From Ruania rhizosphaerae (GTDB lineage Bacteria; Actinomycetota; Actinomycetes; Actinomycetales; Beutenbergiaceae), in NCBI RefSeq assembly GCF_009805705.1, contig NZ_VSMB01000009.1, positions 62,001 to 126,000 on the forward strand: a stretch of 64,000 nt of DNA, in the 5' to 3' direction. This document shows positions 35,203 to 44,186 of this stretch, one piece after another (position 1 is the first letter of the stretch; the number at the start of each line of letters is the position of its first letter). The position numbers and the translations under genes are program-made. Under the pieces are notes generated by a model, which did not search any database, had not been told where the DNA came from, and saw only the letters and a list, made by a program, of their open reading frames with translations.

Positions 35203-38200
35203 GCACCGTAGGTCAGATCGAACGTAAGACGCAGAGTCGCGTCGTCAAGCTGTTCAGGGAGCAGCTCGATTATGAGTACCTCGGCGACTGGCATGACGGC
35301 AACCGCACCAGCGGCATCGAGGACGATCTGCTGATCCAGAACCTCCAGACGCGCGGGTACGACGCGACGCTCATCAGTCGGGCGCTCGATCGCCTGCACA
35401 AGGCCGCGGCAGTTGGCGTAGGGCGCAACCTCTACGAGGCCAATCGCGGAGTCTACGAACTACTCCGCTACGGCGTGAAGGTCAAAGCAGCCGTCGGTGA
35501 GCAGTCCGAGACCGTGCATCTCATCAACTGGGCGGATCCGAACGCCAACCACTTCGCTATCGCCGAAGAGGTCACGGTGCTCGGCCAGCACACGAAGCGC
35601 CCTGACGTCGTGCTCTACGTCAACGGTCTGGCGCTCGGCATCATCGAACTCAAGCGCTCCAAGGTCTCGGTCAGCGAGGGCATTCGCCAGAACATCGGCA
35701 ACCAGAGCAAAGACCTTATCCGACCGTTCTTCGCCTCGACGCAGTTCCTCTTTGCCGGCAACGACGCCGAGGGACTCCGCTACGGCGTGATCGACACCCC
35801 AGAGAAGTACTGGCTCGAGTGGAAGGAAGACTCCGACGTCCAGTCCCCGCTCGATCGTGCGCTGCTGCAGATGTGCTCGAAGGGCCGCTTCCTCGAGCTG
35901 ATTCACGACTTCATCGTCTTCGACAAGGGCGTCAAGAAGGGGCCTCGTCACAACCAGTACTTCGGCATCAAGGCCGCGCAGGCGCGGATTGCCAAGCGCG
36001 AGGGCGGCATCATTTGGCACACTCAGGGATCCGGCAAGAGCCTCACGATGGTGTGGCTCGCCAAGTGGATCCGCGAGAACCAGCCGGATGCGCGCGTACT
36101 CCTCATCACTGACCGCACCGAGCTCGACGATCAGATCGAGAAGGTCTTCAACGGCGTCAGCGAATCGCTCTACCGCACCAAGAGCGGCGCCGACCTGATC
36201 GCGACACTCAACAAATCCGAGCAGTGGCTGATCGGCTCGCTCGTCCACAAGTTCCGCGGCAACGACGATGAGGCCACCGAGGACACAGACGACTACATCG
36301 AGCAGCTCAATGCTTCCCTGCCTGCTGACTTCAAGGCCAAGGGCAACATCTTCGTCTTCGTCGACGAGGCCCATCGCACGCAGTCGGGGAAGATGCACGA
36401 CGCGATGAAGAAGCTCCTGCCCGAGGCGATGTTCATTGGCTTCACCGGTACGCCCCTGCTCAAGCAGGACAAGGCTACGAGCATCGAGACGTTCGGCTCC
36501 TTCATCCACACGTACAAGTTCAACGAGGCTGTCGACGATGGCGTCGTGCTGGATCTGCGCTACGAGGCGCGTGACATCGACCAGGAGATGACGTCGCCGC
36601 AGCACGTCGACAAGTGGTTCGAAGCGAAGACCAAGGGCATGACCGACCTCAGTCGCGCAGAGCTGAAGAAGCGCTGGGGCACCATGCAGAAGGTCGTCTC
36701 AAGCAGATCGCGGGCATCGCAGATCGTGGCGGACATCCTGTTCGACATGGACACGCGCCCGAGGCTCATGGATGGCCGAGGAAACGCGATGCTCGTCGGC
36801 TCGAGCATCAGCCAGGCTTGCACCTTCTATGACCTCTTCGTGGCCGCCGGGTTCAAGGGAAAGTGCGCCATCGTGACGAGCTACGAACCGAGTGTCAGCG
36901 AGATATCGAAGGAGGACTCCGGCGCTGGGCTGACCGAGAAGATGGCACGTTACAACACCTACCGGCGCATGCTCGCGGACTACTTCGAGACATCCGAAGA
37001 CGACGCGATGGGCCGGGTTGAGGAGTTCGAGGCTGCCGTCGAGAAGCAGTTCATCGATGAGCCCGGCCAGATGCGCCTGCTCATCGTGGTGGACAAGCTC
37101 CTGACCGGCTTCGACGCGCCGAGCGCCACATACCTGTACATCGACAAGAAGATGCAGGATCACGGGCTCTTCCAGGCGATCTGCCGCGTCAACCGCCTCG
37201 ACGGGGACGACAAGGACTACGGCTACATCGTCGACTACCGCGACCTCTTCAAGTCGCTCGAGAAGGCCATTGACGACTACACGACCGGTGCGTTCGAGGG
37301 GTACGACAAGCAGGACATCGAAGGTCTTCTCTCCGACCGCATCGACAAGGCCCGTGAGGACCTCGAGGACGCGCTTGAGCGGATCCGAGCCCTCTGCGAA
37401 CCAGTGCTGCCGCCGAAGGGCACCGATCAGTACTGTGCGTACTTCGTTGCTCGCGAGGCCGGGAATGCGCAGGAGATCAAGGACAACGAGCCCAAGCGCG
37501 TCGAGCTCTACAAGGCCGTTGCCGGAGTCACGCGATCGTTCGCAAACATCGCCAACGACATGAGCGCGGCCGGCTACAGCCCTGCCGACGTTGAGAAGAT
37601 CAAGGCGGAGATTGCGCACTACAGCGATGTGCGGGCAGAGGTGAAGCTCGCCGCTGGCGAGGATGTCGACTTCAAGGCCTACGAGGCGGACATGCGCTTC
37701 CTGCTGGACACGTACATCAAGGCCGGCGCATCTGAGGTCATCTCGAACTTTGAGGACGATGGGCTCATCGACCTGATCGTCAAGTTGGGCGCAGGCGCTA
37801 TCGACAGGCTGCCCCCGGGCATCAAGAAGAACAAGGAGGCGGTGGCCGAAACCATCGTCAACAACACCCGCAAGCTCATCATCGACGAGCACGGGACGAA
37901 CCCGAAGTTCTTCGACCGCATGAGCGAGCTTCTCGACGCGGTGCTTGAAGAGCGGCGCCAGCAGGCACTCGCGTACGAGGAGTACCTCGCGAAGATCCTC
38001 GACATCGCGCAGCAGGCCGGCAGCAAGGACACTGGCAAGAGCTACCCGTCATGGGTGAAGAGCGACGGGCAGCGCGCGATCGTGGATTTCTTCTGGCCGG
38101 ACGAGGGCATTGCGATCGAGATCGAGTCGGCCGTGCGCAACAACAAACAACACGGTTGGAAGGACAACGCTCTCAAGCGTAAACAAGTCAAACGTGCGAT

Positions 38201-38282
38201 CGCCCGCAAATTCACCGATGGCGATGACCCCCGGATCGATACGTTGTTCGAGCTCGTGAGTAGGCACGATGAGTACAACTAG
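35199..38282 (+). CDS. hsdR: Type I restriction endonuclease subunit HsdR
   Basis: 1027 residues, full length. The PD-(D/E)xK nuclease is near 134-152 (RPDVVLYVNGLALGIIELKRSK). Then come the helicase motor with P-loop HTQGSGKSLTM near 275-285, VFVDEAHRTQ near 388, FTGTPL, and GFDAP-containing motifs. The C-terminal region (about 930-1020) holds another charged domain. It cleaves unmethylated DNA after ATP-driven translocation. It overlaps the downstream metalloprotease gene by 14 bases. Confidence 0.96.
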   Translation: MSTVGQIERKTQSRVVKLFREQLDYEYLGDWHDGNRTSGIEDDLLIQNLQTRGYDATLISRALDRLHKAAAVGVGRNLYEANRGVYELLRYGVKVKAAVGEQSETVHLINWADPNANHFAIAEEVTVLGQHTKRPDVVLYVNGLALGIIELKRSKVSVSEGIRQNIGNQSKDLIRPFFASTQFLFAGNDAEGLRYGVIDTPEKYWLEWKEDSDVQSPLDRALLQMCSKGRFLELIHDFIVFDKGVKKGPRHNQYFGIKAAQARIAKREGGIIWHTQGSGKSLTMVWLAKWIRENQPDARVLLITDRTELDDQIEKVFNGVSESLYRTKSGADLIATLNKSEQWLIGSLVHKFRGNDDEATEDTDDYIEQLNASLPADFKAKGNIFVFVDEAHRTQSGKMHDAMKKLLPEAMFIGFTGTPLLKQDKATSIETFGSFIHTYKFNEAVDDGVVLDLRYEARDIDQEMTSPQHVDKWFEAKTKGMTDLSRAELKKRWGTMQKVVSSRSRASQIVADILFDMDTRPRLMDGRGNAMLVGSSISQACTFYDLFVAAGFKGKCAIVTSYEPSVSEISKEDSGAGLTEKMARYNTYRRMLADYFETSEDDAMGRVEEFEAAVEKQFIDEPGQMRLLIVVDKLLTGFDAPSATYLYIDKKMQDHGLFQAICRVNRLDGDDKDYGYIVDYRDLFKSLEKAIDDYTTGAFEGYDKQDIEGLLSDRIDKAREDLEDALERIRALCEPVLPPKGTDQYCAYFVAREAGNAQEIKDNEPKRVELYKAVAGVTRSFANIANDMSAAGYSPADVEKIKAEIAHYSDVRAEVKLAAGEDVDFKAYEADMRFLLDTYIKAGASEVISNFEDDGLIDLIVKLGAGAIDRLPPGIKKNKEAVAETIVNNTRKLIIDEHGTNPKFFDRMSELLDAVLEERRQQALAYEEYLAKILDIAQQAGSKDTGKSYPSWVKSDGQRAIVDFFWPDEGIAIEIESAVRNNKQHGWKDNALKRKQVKRAIARKFTDGDDPRIDTLFELVSRHDEYN

Positions 38283-38994
38283 CGCGTACCTGACTGTCCG
38301 CGGCATCGACATCGACGTCGTCTACAAGGACATCAAACACCTGCACATCGGCGTCTACCCACCTGCTGGCCGTGTCCGGGTCGCCGCGCCGACGCGCTTC
38401 GACGACGACACCATCCGTCTAGCGGTCGTGCAGCGGCTCTCGTGGATCCGCCGGCAACGCAAGGAGCTGGCTGGCGCCGCACGCCAGTCGATGCGCGAGA
38501 TGGTGACGGGAGAGAGCCATTACGTCTGGGGGACGCGTAAGCGCCTCAAGGTCGTTGAGCGGCCAGGACGATCTCATATTGAACTCGATGGAGAGCGCCT
38601 CGTGCTCTATGCGTCGACCAACTCCACGCCTGAGCAGCGTCGGTCAGTTCTTGATCGCTGGTATCGGGAGCAGCTGCGCAACGCGCTGCCGGATCTCATC
38701 GCCAGGTGGGAGTCCGAGCTCGGTGTCACCGTGCCGAAGTGGACGGTTCGCAAGATGAAGACCAAATGGGGCTCCTGCAACCGCGAGACGCACAACATCT
38801 GGTTCAACGTGGAGCTGGCAAAGAAGGATCCAGTCTGCCTGGAGTACATCGTGGTGCACGAGCTCACCCACTACTTCGAGCGTGGGCATGGCGCGAGGTT
38901 CGCCGCGCTCATGGACAAGCATCTGCCTGACTGGCGGATGCGTCGTGACCTGCTCAATGGCTCGCCGCTTGCCGAGGAGGAGTGGGACGCGTGA
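38269..38994 (+). CDS. YgjP-like (DUF45) zinc metallopeptidase
   Basis: 241 residues. The HExxH motif is at 197-201 (VVHELTHYFERGHGARF), preceded by KWGSCNRETHNIWFN, both hallmarks of the YgjP/SprT-like family. Genes of this type often sit behind hsdR. Whether the peptidase processes the restriction complex is unknown. It is the last intact gene of the RM operon and ends in a GTGA overlap with a short decayed frame. Confidence 0.88.
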   Translation: MSTTSAYLTVRGIDIDVVYKDIKHLHIGVYPPAGRVRVAAPTRFDDDTIRLAVVQRLSWIRRQRKELAGAARQSMREMVTGESHYVWGTRKRLKVVERPGRSHIELDGERLVLYASTNSTPEQRRSVLDRWYREQLRNALPDLIARWESELGVTVPKWTVRKMKTKWGSCNRETHNIWFNVELAKKDPVCLEYIVVHELTHYFERGHGARFAALMDKHLPDWRMRRDLLNGSPLAEEEWDA

Positions 38995-39004
38995 TCGAAG
39001 GTGC

Positions 39005-39073
39005 TCCAACCGGCAGGCGATTGAACTGGTGCTCGAGCAGGCCGAAGTATTGGCGCGCGAGGAGACTGCGTAG
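39005..39073 (+). pseudogene. Possible remnant of an HsdR-like C-terminus
   Basis: A 22-residue frame ending in a TAG reads SNRQAIELVLEQAEVLARE, close to the C-terminal helix of several HsdR proteins. It has no start of its own and lies between the metallopeptidase and the HamA-like gene. It may be debris from an earlier restriction gene. Confidence 0.3.
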
Positions 39074-39117
39074 GCCATGAATTGCTGCGGGAGAAGCGTC
39101 CGGGCTTGGGGGATCGC

Positions 39118-39915
39118 GTGGACGGAGTGAGAGTCGTCACCGTCGACGACGCCAGCATTCTGGTGCTCGAAGAAGTGACTCAGGAGATTAAGGACACGCT
39201 CAACGCGAGGCTTGTCGAGTACTGCTACGGGCGTGTCAAGGCCGCTGAGGATCCCGACTACTACTCGCTCGATACGACGCTCGATGAGTTCTTCAAGCTC
39301 TACGACACCAAGAGCGAGAAGACCCAACTTGGTATCGCTGGCGAACTAATTGTGCACCTTCTCGTGCCGCACGGTCACGAGAAGTTCGTGTCCGCCGCGC
39401 TCTATCTCAACAAGGAGGAGCGCGCGATCAAGAAAGGGTTCGACCTCACCTTCTATGATGACCACGACGGCGGCCTTTGGTACGGCGAGGTCAAAGCGGG
39501 GAAAGTATCCGACACTCAGACTGCGGACAGCAAGATTCGTGATCTCATCGGCGTTGCCGAGCGAAGCCTCCACGACATGTTCACGTCTGACGTTCGCAAG
39601 AAGCGCTGGGACGCAGCGCTTCTCGACGCAGACGCAACGTTGCAAAGTACCCAAGCATCGAACGTCAAGAAGCTTCTTCGCACTGACTTCAAGACCGTCA
39701 ACGGCGGCGGCAAGGCGAAGGTCCGCGCACTTCTGTGCGGTGTCGTGATGCGCGACCTAATGCTCGACGAGATCGACCCAGAGACAGGCAAGGCGCTGAT
39801 CGAGAGCGTGAAGGGGCGCGGGCGGTTCGCTGAACTCCGCCTGCTTCTCATCCAGCAGTCTGACCTTGAGGACTTGGTTGAAGTGTTGCGCGCCTCGATT
39901 GGAGCGCCGGTCTGA
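39118..39915 (+). CDS. hamA: HamA-like (DUF1837) nuclease of a Hachiman-type defence system
   Basis: 265 residues from GTG 39118, chosen for the GGGGGA element upstream; TTG 39082 is an alternative. The centre reads GIAGELIVHLLVPHG and then KKGFDLTFYDDHDGGLWYGEVK (about 105-126), fitting the DUF1837 nuclease core in which an Asp and an ExK form the metal site. In Hachiman, HamA is the effector nuclease held by the helicase HamB. The stop and the HamB start share one base (TGATG). Assignment is from motif and partner, not from a search. Confidence 0.75.
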   Translation: MDGVRVVTVDDASILVLEEVTQEIKDTLNARLVEYCYGRVKAAEDPDYYSLDTTLDEFFKLYDTKSEKTQLGIAGELIVHLLVPHGHEKFVSAALYLNKEERAIKKGFDLTFYDDHDGGLWYGEVKAGKVSDTQTADSKIRDLIGVAERSLHDMFTSDVRKKRWDAALLDADATLQSTQASNVKKLLRTDFKTVNGGGKAKVRALLCGVVMRDLMLDEIDPETGKALIESVKGRGRFAELRLLLIQQSDLEDLVEVLRASIGAPV

Positions 39916-42377
39916 TGGTCGTTGACATCACCTATCGGAAGTTGCGCCATCAGGCGAACCTCGACGATTCGCGCTTCCTCAAGCTCTACACGAGCATGTC
40001 GCTTGGGCAAAGGATCTCGGACGACGAATACCAGCAACTGCTTTCGTATGCTGTGATATTCCTTCGTCAAGGCGACGCGACCGTCGAGCGGCTTGGTTAT
40101 CGAATCGCACTGCAGTACTCACTGGACACCACAGACTTCGAGCCGCTGCTAGACATTGCGGATCACCGAGAACTGATGCCCGTCATTGCCGCGATCCACA
40201 CAGCCCATCCCGAAGTACTTGAGGACGACTCGTTGCATCGGGTGCTTGGAGTCGCTCATGGCAAGAACTTCACATCGGACGGGGTCACGCGTACGCGCGA
40301 ACAGCTGGCGTTGCGCGCGTTCAACACGATCAATTCGCACGCGGCCATCATCGCGCCGACCTCGTACGGCAAATCTGAGATGATGACCGACCGCGCACTT
40401 GCGTCCCTGCCCGGCGCCGTCTGCATCGTGGTGCCGTCGAAGGCGCTCATCGCACAGACGAAGACTGAGCTCGTTCGTCTTATGCGCCAGCGAGACGTCT
40501 CCGCGCGCGTCATCTCGCATCCAGAGGCCTACAACGGCGAGTCGTCTTTCGTTGCGATCCTCACGCAGGAACGGCTGCATCAGCTTTTCGTCGATAATCC
40601 GGAACTCAAGATTGATCAGCTCCTGATCGACGAGGCGCAGAACGTCCTGTCAGACGACGCGCGTGCGCTTGAGCTATCCCAGGTGATCCTCGTTGCCCGT
40701 TCCCGCAAGGCCGACATGCAGGTCGCCTACTACACGCCGTTCCTCGAGAACCCGGAAGCTCTCCGACACGTCAACGGTGCGGATCAGCAGGTACGTGCCC
40801 GCACGGTAAATGAGCAAGTCAAGGTTGAGCAGTTCTTGGTGGGGGCACCTGGGAAAGCCCTCCAGGTCTTCGACCAGTTCTTGGCTCGTTCTTTCGAATC
40901 GTCGATAACGGTTCCAGACGATGATGCCGACGCGGTCATCGCATTCGCCGGCCCTCGCACCATCGTCTACTTGAACAAGCCTCGCGACGCTCAGGACTTG
41001 GCGCGTCGCATCGCAAGCAAGGTTGGTTCCGCGAATGACGCGATTGCTCCTGCAGCCGCCAAAGCTATCGAGGCAATCAGTGACCTTGTCGACAAGGACT
41101 ACCTCCTCGTCGACGTAATCCGAAGCGGTGTTCTTTTCCATCACGGACAGATCCCCGAGGTGCTGCGACAGTACGTCGAGAACCTCTTCCGGGAGGATCA
41201 GTCCCCGGACAATCGGCACCTCGTGACGACATCCACCCTGCTGGAGGGAGTGAACACCCCAGCCGACACAATGGTGCTGTTGTCGCCCGATCGGGGACGC
41301 GGCTACTTAGCACGCTCCGCCTTCAGGAATCTGGTTGGTCGCGTGGCTCGGTTCAGCCAGATCTTCTCGTCGGATACACCGAAGCTCGAGTTGCTCGTTC
41401 CGAAGGTATACGTCCTCGAGAGCTCGTACGCGCCGAAGCGCTGGAATCCATTGAACTGGCTCGGGGATGTAGCTGACCCGTCGAAGTCGGCGTCCGATCC
41501 AGTGGAGAATCCACTTCTCGAGTCTGGCCCAGCCGAGCAACCGCGCATCGAGGCGCTTGAGCGGCTCGAGAACATCGAATCGGGCGCGTCCGGTCTTGAG
41601 GGTGCTCGGCTCGCGCAGACCGCCCTCGGGCGTCTCTGCTTCCGCCACGGCGCCCATGACTTCGATGTGTTCCGCTACGAGTTGCTTCTGCAGGAGCGTG
41701 CGACCGATCGCAGCGGCGACACCGTCTCGACCGCCGATGACCTGATTGCGTTGATCGTCGACATCTTCCTCACAGGTGTCGAGCTTGGCCGCGACACTGA
41801 TGATCTCGAACGCATTCGAGACGAGCAGGGAGCGCGTAACTTCTATGCCATGTTCCTCAGCTGGCGGGCGGAAGGCGATCCCCTGAAGCGCATGATCGGA
41901 CGCTACCTGACGCATTGGAGTCGTCAGGAGGACGATTTGATCTGGGTCGGGTCGAAGTGGGGCGAGGTCAAGCGCTTCGCGACGGAACACACGAGTGCAT
42001 ACGTAAGACGGGCAACGAAAACTCGCGGTGCACTCGTCAACCTCGCAATTGTGCGGATCAAGGCAGAGCTCGACTTCCTTGACTACAACCTCATGAAGTA
42101 CCTGGAGATCTTGTTCTCGTTGGACCTGGTTGAGGAGACCTTCTACCTCAAGCTTAAGTACGGCACAGCGGATCGATATGTGATCGCACTACTGCGTAAC
42201 GGCATGTCCTTCGAGCTTGCGTATCTCATTGCAGAGTCCTATCGCGAATTCGTCGGGGCCGATACCATCGCCAACACGATTGAGCTACGCCCAGGTCTAT
42301 TGGAGGCGATGGAGTCGGCGAATGTCAATGACATCTTGCTATTCGAGGTGCGGGGACTGATTGGGGCGCAGGCGTGA
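39915..42377 (+). CDS. hamB: HamB-like superfamily 2 helicase of a Hachiman-type defence system
   Basis: 820 residues. Ski2-like helicase motifs: P-loop variant PTSYGKSEM (about 148-156), DEAQN near 239, TTSTLLEGVNTPAD near 438 and NLVGRVARF near 475. The N-terminal 120 residues and C-terminal 300 residues have no recognised domain. HamB surveys DNA and releases or activates HamA when it meets damage or invading DNA, in studied examples. It is paired directly with the HamA-like gene. Confidence 0.78.
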   Translation: MVVDITYRKLRHQANLDDSRFLKLYTSMSLGQRISDDEYQQLLSYAVIFLRQGDATVERLGYRIALQYSLDTTDFEPLLDIADHRELMPVIAAIHTAHPEVLEDDSLHRVLGVAHGKNFTSDGVTRTREQLALRAFNTINSHAAIIAPTSYGKSEMMTDRALASLPGAVCIVVPSKALIAQTKTELVRLMRQRDVSARVISHPEAYNGESSFVAILTQERLHQLFVDNPELKIDQLLIDEAQNVLSDDARALELSQVILVARSRKADMQVAYYTPFLENPEALRHVNGADQQVRARTVNEQVKVEQFLVGAPGKALQVFDQFLARSFESSITVPDDDADAVIAFAGPRTIVYLNKPRDAQDLARRIASKVGSANDAIAPAAAKAIEAISDLVDKDYLLVDVIRSGVLFHHGQIPEVLRQYVENLFREDQSPDNRHLVTTSTLLEGVNTPADTMVLLSPDRGRGYLARSAFRNLVGRVARFSQIFSSDTPKLELLVPKVYVLESSYAPKRWNPLNWLGDVADPSKSASDPVENPLLESGPAEQPRIEALERLENIESGASGLEGARLAQTALGRLCFRHGAHDFDVFRYELLLQERATDRSGDTVSTADDLIALIVDIFLTGVELGRDTDDLERIRDEQGARNFYAMFLSWRAEGDPLKRMIGRYLTHWSRQEDDLIWVGSKWGEVKRFATEHTSAYVRRATKTRGALVNLAIVRIKAELDFLDYNLMKYLEILFSLDLVEETFYLKLKYGTADRYVIALLRNGMSFELAYLIAESYREFVGADTIANTIELRPGLLEAMESANVNDILLFEVRGLIGAQA

Positions 42378-42567
42378 GTGGGCAAAGCTTTGGGACACGG
42401 CGGTGGTCGAGCCTCGTCTCCGAAACGCAATTCGCGGTAGACCTTGTGCTGATCGGCATTCGACGAGTGAGCCACCTGCCTATGATGGAGACGTAGTCGG
42501 CCAGATCTCGTACGACCAAACGTTCCCCCTTCATGTCGGCTTGCACGGCTACACCAGCCGTACACGA

Positions 42568-43014
42568 TTAGCGTTCGCGACCATGCGGGTCGCGCATCTG
42601 GACATCGATACTCATGAGTGCGGTACGGACCGTCGCAGCGTTGAAGCCGAACTTGGCCCCGACAGTTGCCAGTGACTCTCCGGATTCATACAGCTTGGCG
42701 GCCAGCGACACCTGGGTTGAGTTCATGCCCCGAGGCCGCTTGGCCGTGTCGCTCCGGTTGAGCACTTCGCTGACCGTGACGCGGTGGATGCCGTGACGCG
42801 CAGCAATCTGTTTCATCGTCTGCCCTGCTTTGTACTCGGCGACGATGGCGCGCTCCGTCTCAGCAGGTAACTGCTTGCCTGCCCGTGCGGGTCGCGGAGA
42901 TCGAGGGGTGCGTTGCGGGGCTACGCCTCCGATCTGACCCCTGGCCGCTGCGACCAGACCACCGAGTTGACGAACTGTCTCGTTTCGATTGCAGTAAGTC
43001 TTTAGGAGCCCCAC
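42568..43014 (-). CDS. Helix-turn-helix protein at the island edge
   Basis: 148 residues from GTG 43014. Two Hin-recombinase-like HTH units are visible (MKQIAARHGIHRVTVSEVL and LATVGAKFGFNAATVRTAL), ending MRDPHGRER. There is no catalytic recombinase domain. Such proteins are common next to integrated elements and may bind recombination sites. The start codon lies inside the right att-like sequence, which supports it being part of the island. Confidence 0.7.
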   Translation of the reverse strand: MGLLKTYCNRNETVRQLGGLVAAARGQIGGVAPQRTPRSPRPARAGKQLPAETERAIVAEYKAGQTMKQIAARHGIHRVTVSEVLNRSDTAKRPRGMNSTQVSLAAKLYESGESLATVGAKFGFNAATVRTALMSIDVQMRDPHGRER

Positions 43015-43025
43015 GGTCGTGATGT
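43006..43025 (+). repeat. Right att-like sequence of the island
   Basis: GAGCCCCACGGTCGTGATGT matches the tRNA-Ala 3' junction at 28134-28153 in 16 of 20 positions. A terminator-like hairpin lies 18 bases further on, as expected behind a tRNA gene before insertion. Confidence 0.45.
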
Positions 43026-43042
43026 TGCAAGACTTCCGATAG

Positions 43043-43074
43043 AGCCCGGATCCGCGAGGGTCCGGGCTTTCTTC
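43043..43074 (+). terminator. Terminator-like hairpin to the right of the island
   Basis: AGCCCGGA (43043-43050) pairs with TCCGGGCT (43061-43068), followed by TTTCTT on the plus strand. No plus-strand gene ends here now, so it may be the displaced terminator of tRNA-Ala. It could also serve the minus-strand TetR gene weakly. Confidence 0.6.
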
Positions 43075-43081
43075 GGTGTCG

Positions 43082-43657
43082 TCACAGCAGTGCGGTGAGA
43101 AGTCTGTCGAGAGCGCTGTGTGACTGTTCCCGGGCGGCGGCAGGGTTCTCGTGCTGGGCGACCCAGAGTGCCGTCTCGTTCATGGCACCCGAAAGCTGGG
43201 CCGTGGTCGCGTCGAGAAGTGTCTGGTCGATGCCCACCGCGAGTAGAGCCTCGCGCAGGTGGGCCGCCGAGTTCTCTGTATCGAGCCGGCGCCACTCCTG
43301 CCAGCCCACGACCGCAGGTGCGTCGATGAGCAGGATGCGAACGGCCGGAGCCGCTGTGATCGCGTCGAGGAACGCGTGCGAGCCCGCTCGGAGCTGGTTG
43401 CCCGGGTCACCGCCAGCCCTGTCGGCGGCGCTGGCCACGACCGCTGCGATCTGCACCTGGAGCGCTGCCGCGACCGCGGCGAACAATTTCGCCTTGCTGC
43501 CGTAGTGGTGGTACACCGCCCCGCGTGTGACCTCAGCCGCCCGAGCAACGTCGTCGAGAGAGACGTCGGCGAAGCCGCGGGAGGCGAACTGCTCGGTGGC
43601 CGCCTCCAGCACGCGTTGAGCGGTCCTGGCTGCGTCGGCGGCGGAGGCGCGGGGCAT
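43082..43657 (-). CDS. TetR-family regulator, divergent from VOC gene
   Basis: 191 residues. The N-terminal HTH (FADVSLDDVARAAEVTRGAVYHHYGSKAKLFAAV) is typical; the C-terminal ligand domain matches the common TetR_C pattern with GWQEWRRLD. It faces the VOC gene across a short intergenic region holding two copies of a TACACTGTGTA-type operator in inverted orientation. It therefore probably represses itself and the VOC gene until a small ligand binds. Confidence 0.9.
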   Translation of the reverse strand: MPRASAADAARTAQRVLEAATEQFASRGFADVSLDDVARAAEVTRGAVYHHYGSKAKLFAAVAAALQVQIAAVVASAADRAGGDPGNQLRAGSHAFLDAITAAPAVRILLIDAPAVVGWQEWRRLDTENSAAHLREALLAVGIDQTLLDATTAQLSGAMNETALWVAQHENPAAAREQSHSALDRLLTALL

Positions 43658-43671
43658 CTGACTTCCTTTAC

Positions 43672-43716
43672 GTACACTGTGTATGTATAGTCGACCTCGT
43701 TACATACACAGTGTAC
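43672..43716. promoter_or_regulatory. Double TetR operator
   Basis: 16-base arms at 43672-43687 and 43701-43716 are exact reverse complements. Each arm holds a near-palindromic TACACTGTGTA core. They sit between the divergent TetR and VOC genes, just before the VOC ribosome-binding site. Confidence 0.75.
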
Positions 43717-43730
43717 TTAAAGGAGGCTTC

Positions 43731-44138
43731 ATGTCTGTCACCAGCGTCTACCCCGTGCTCATGTCGCGGGACGTCGCCGCCGCCGCATCCTTCTACCGCG
43801 ACGTCGTCGGGTTCGAGACCACGTTCGAGTCTGACTGGTACGTCAGCCTGCGGCTGGACGCATGTGAGCTGGCAATCCTGGCGCACGACCACGAGACCGT
43901 CCCGTCGGGGTACGGGGCACTTCCCGCCGGTGTGCTCATGAATCTCGAAGTCGACGATGTCGACGCAGTCCACCGGAGGATCCTCGGCATTCAGGGCGTG
44001 GAGATCGTCCAGCCGCTGCGTGACGAACCGTTCGGGCAGCGTCACGTGATCGTGACCGCTCCCGACGGCGTCTTGCTCGACGTCATCCAGCCCATCGCGC
44101 CGAGCGAGGAGTTCGCGGCCGCCTACGGTGGTGTGTAG
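43731..44138 (+). CDS. VOC superfamily (glyoxalase/dioxygenase-fold) protein
   Basis: 135 residues from ATG 43731, preceded by a perfect AAAGGAGG. The beta-alpha-beta repeats of the VOC fold are visible (VYPVLMSRDVAAAASFYRDVVGF and later DDVDAVHRRI). Members include glyoxalase I, dioxygenases and antibiotic-binding resistance proteins. Its start and operator context suggest induction by a toxic small molecule. The substrate is unknown. Confidence 0.85.
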   Translation: MSVTSVYPVLMSRDVAAAASFYRDVVGFETTFESDWYVSLRLDACELAILAHDHETVPSGYGALPAGVLMNLEVDDVDAVHRRILGIQGVEIVQPLRDEPFGQRHVIVTAPDGVLLDVIQPIAPSEEFAAAYGGV

Positions 44139-44186
44139 ACCGGTGCGAAGGCCCGGTCGCGGTCGGGCGCCGTACCGGGCGACGAC

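Noticed and set aside
42378-42567. Short plus-strand ORF after hamB
   Set aside because: It runs antisense into the HTH gene, has no ribosome-binding site and no recognisable sequence. I see nothing in this stretch.
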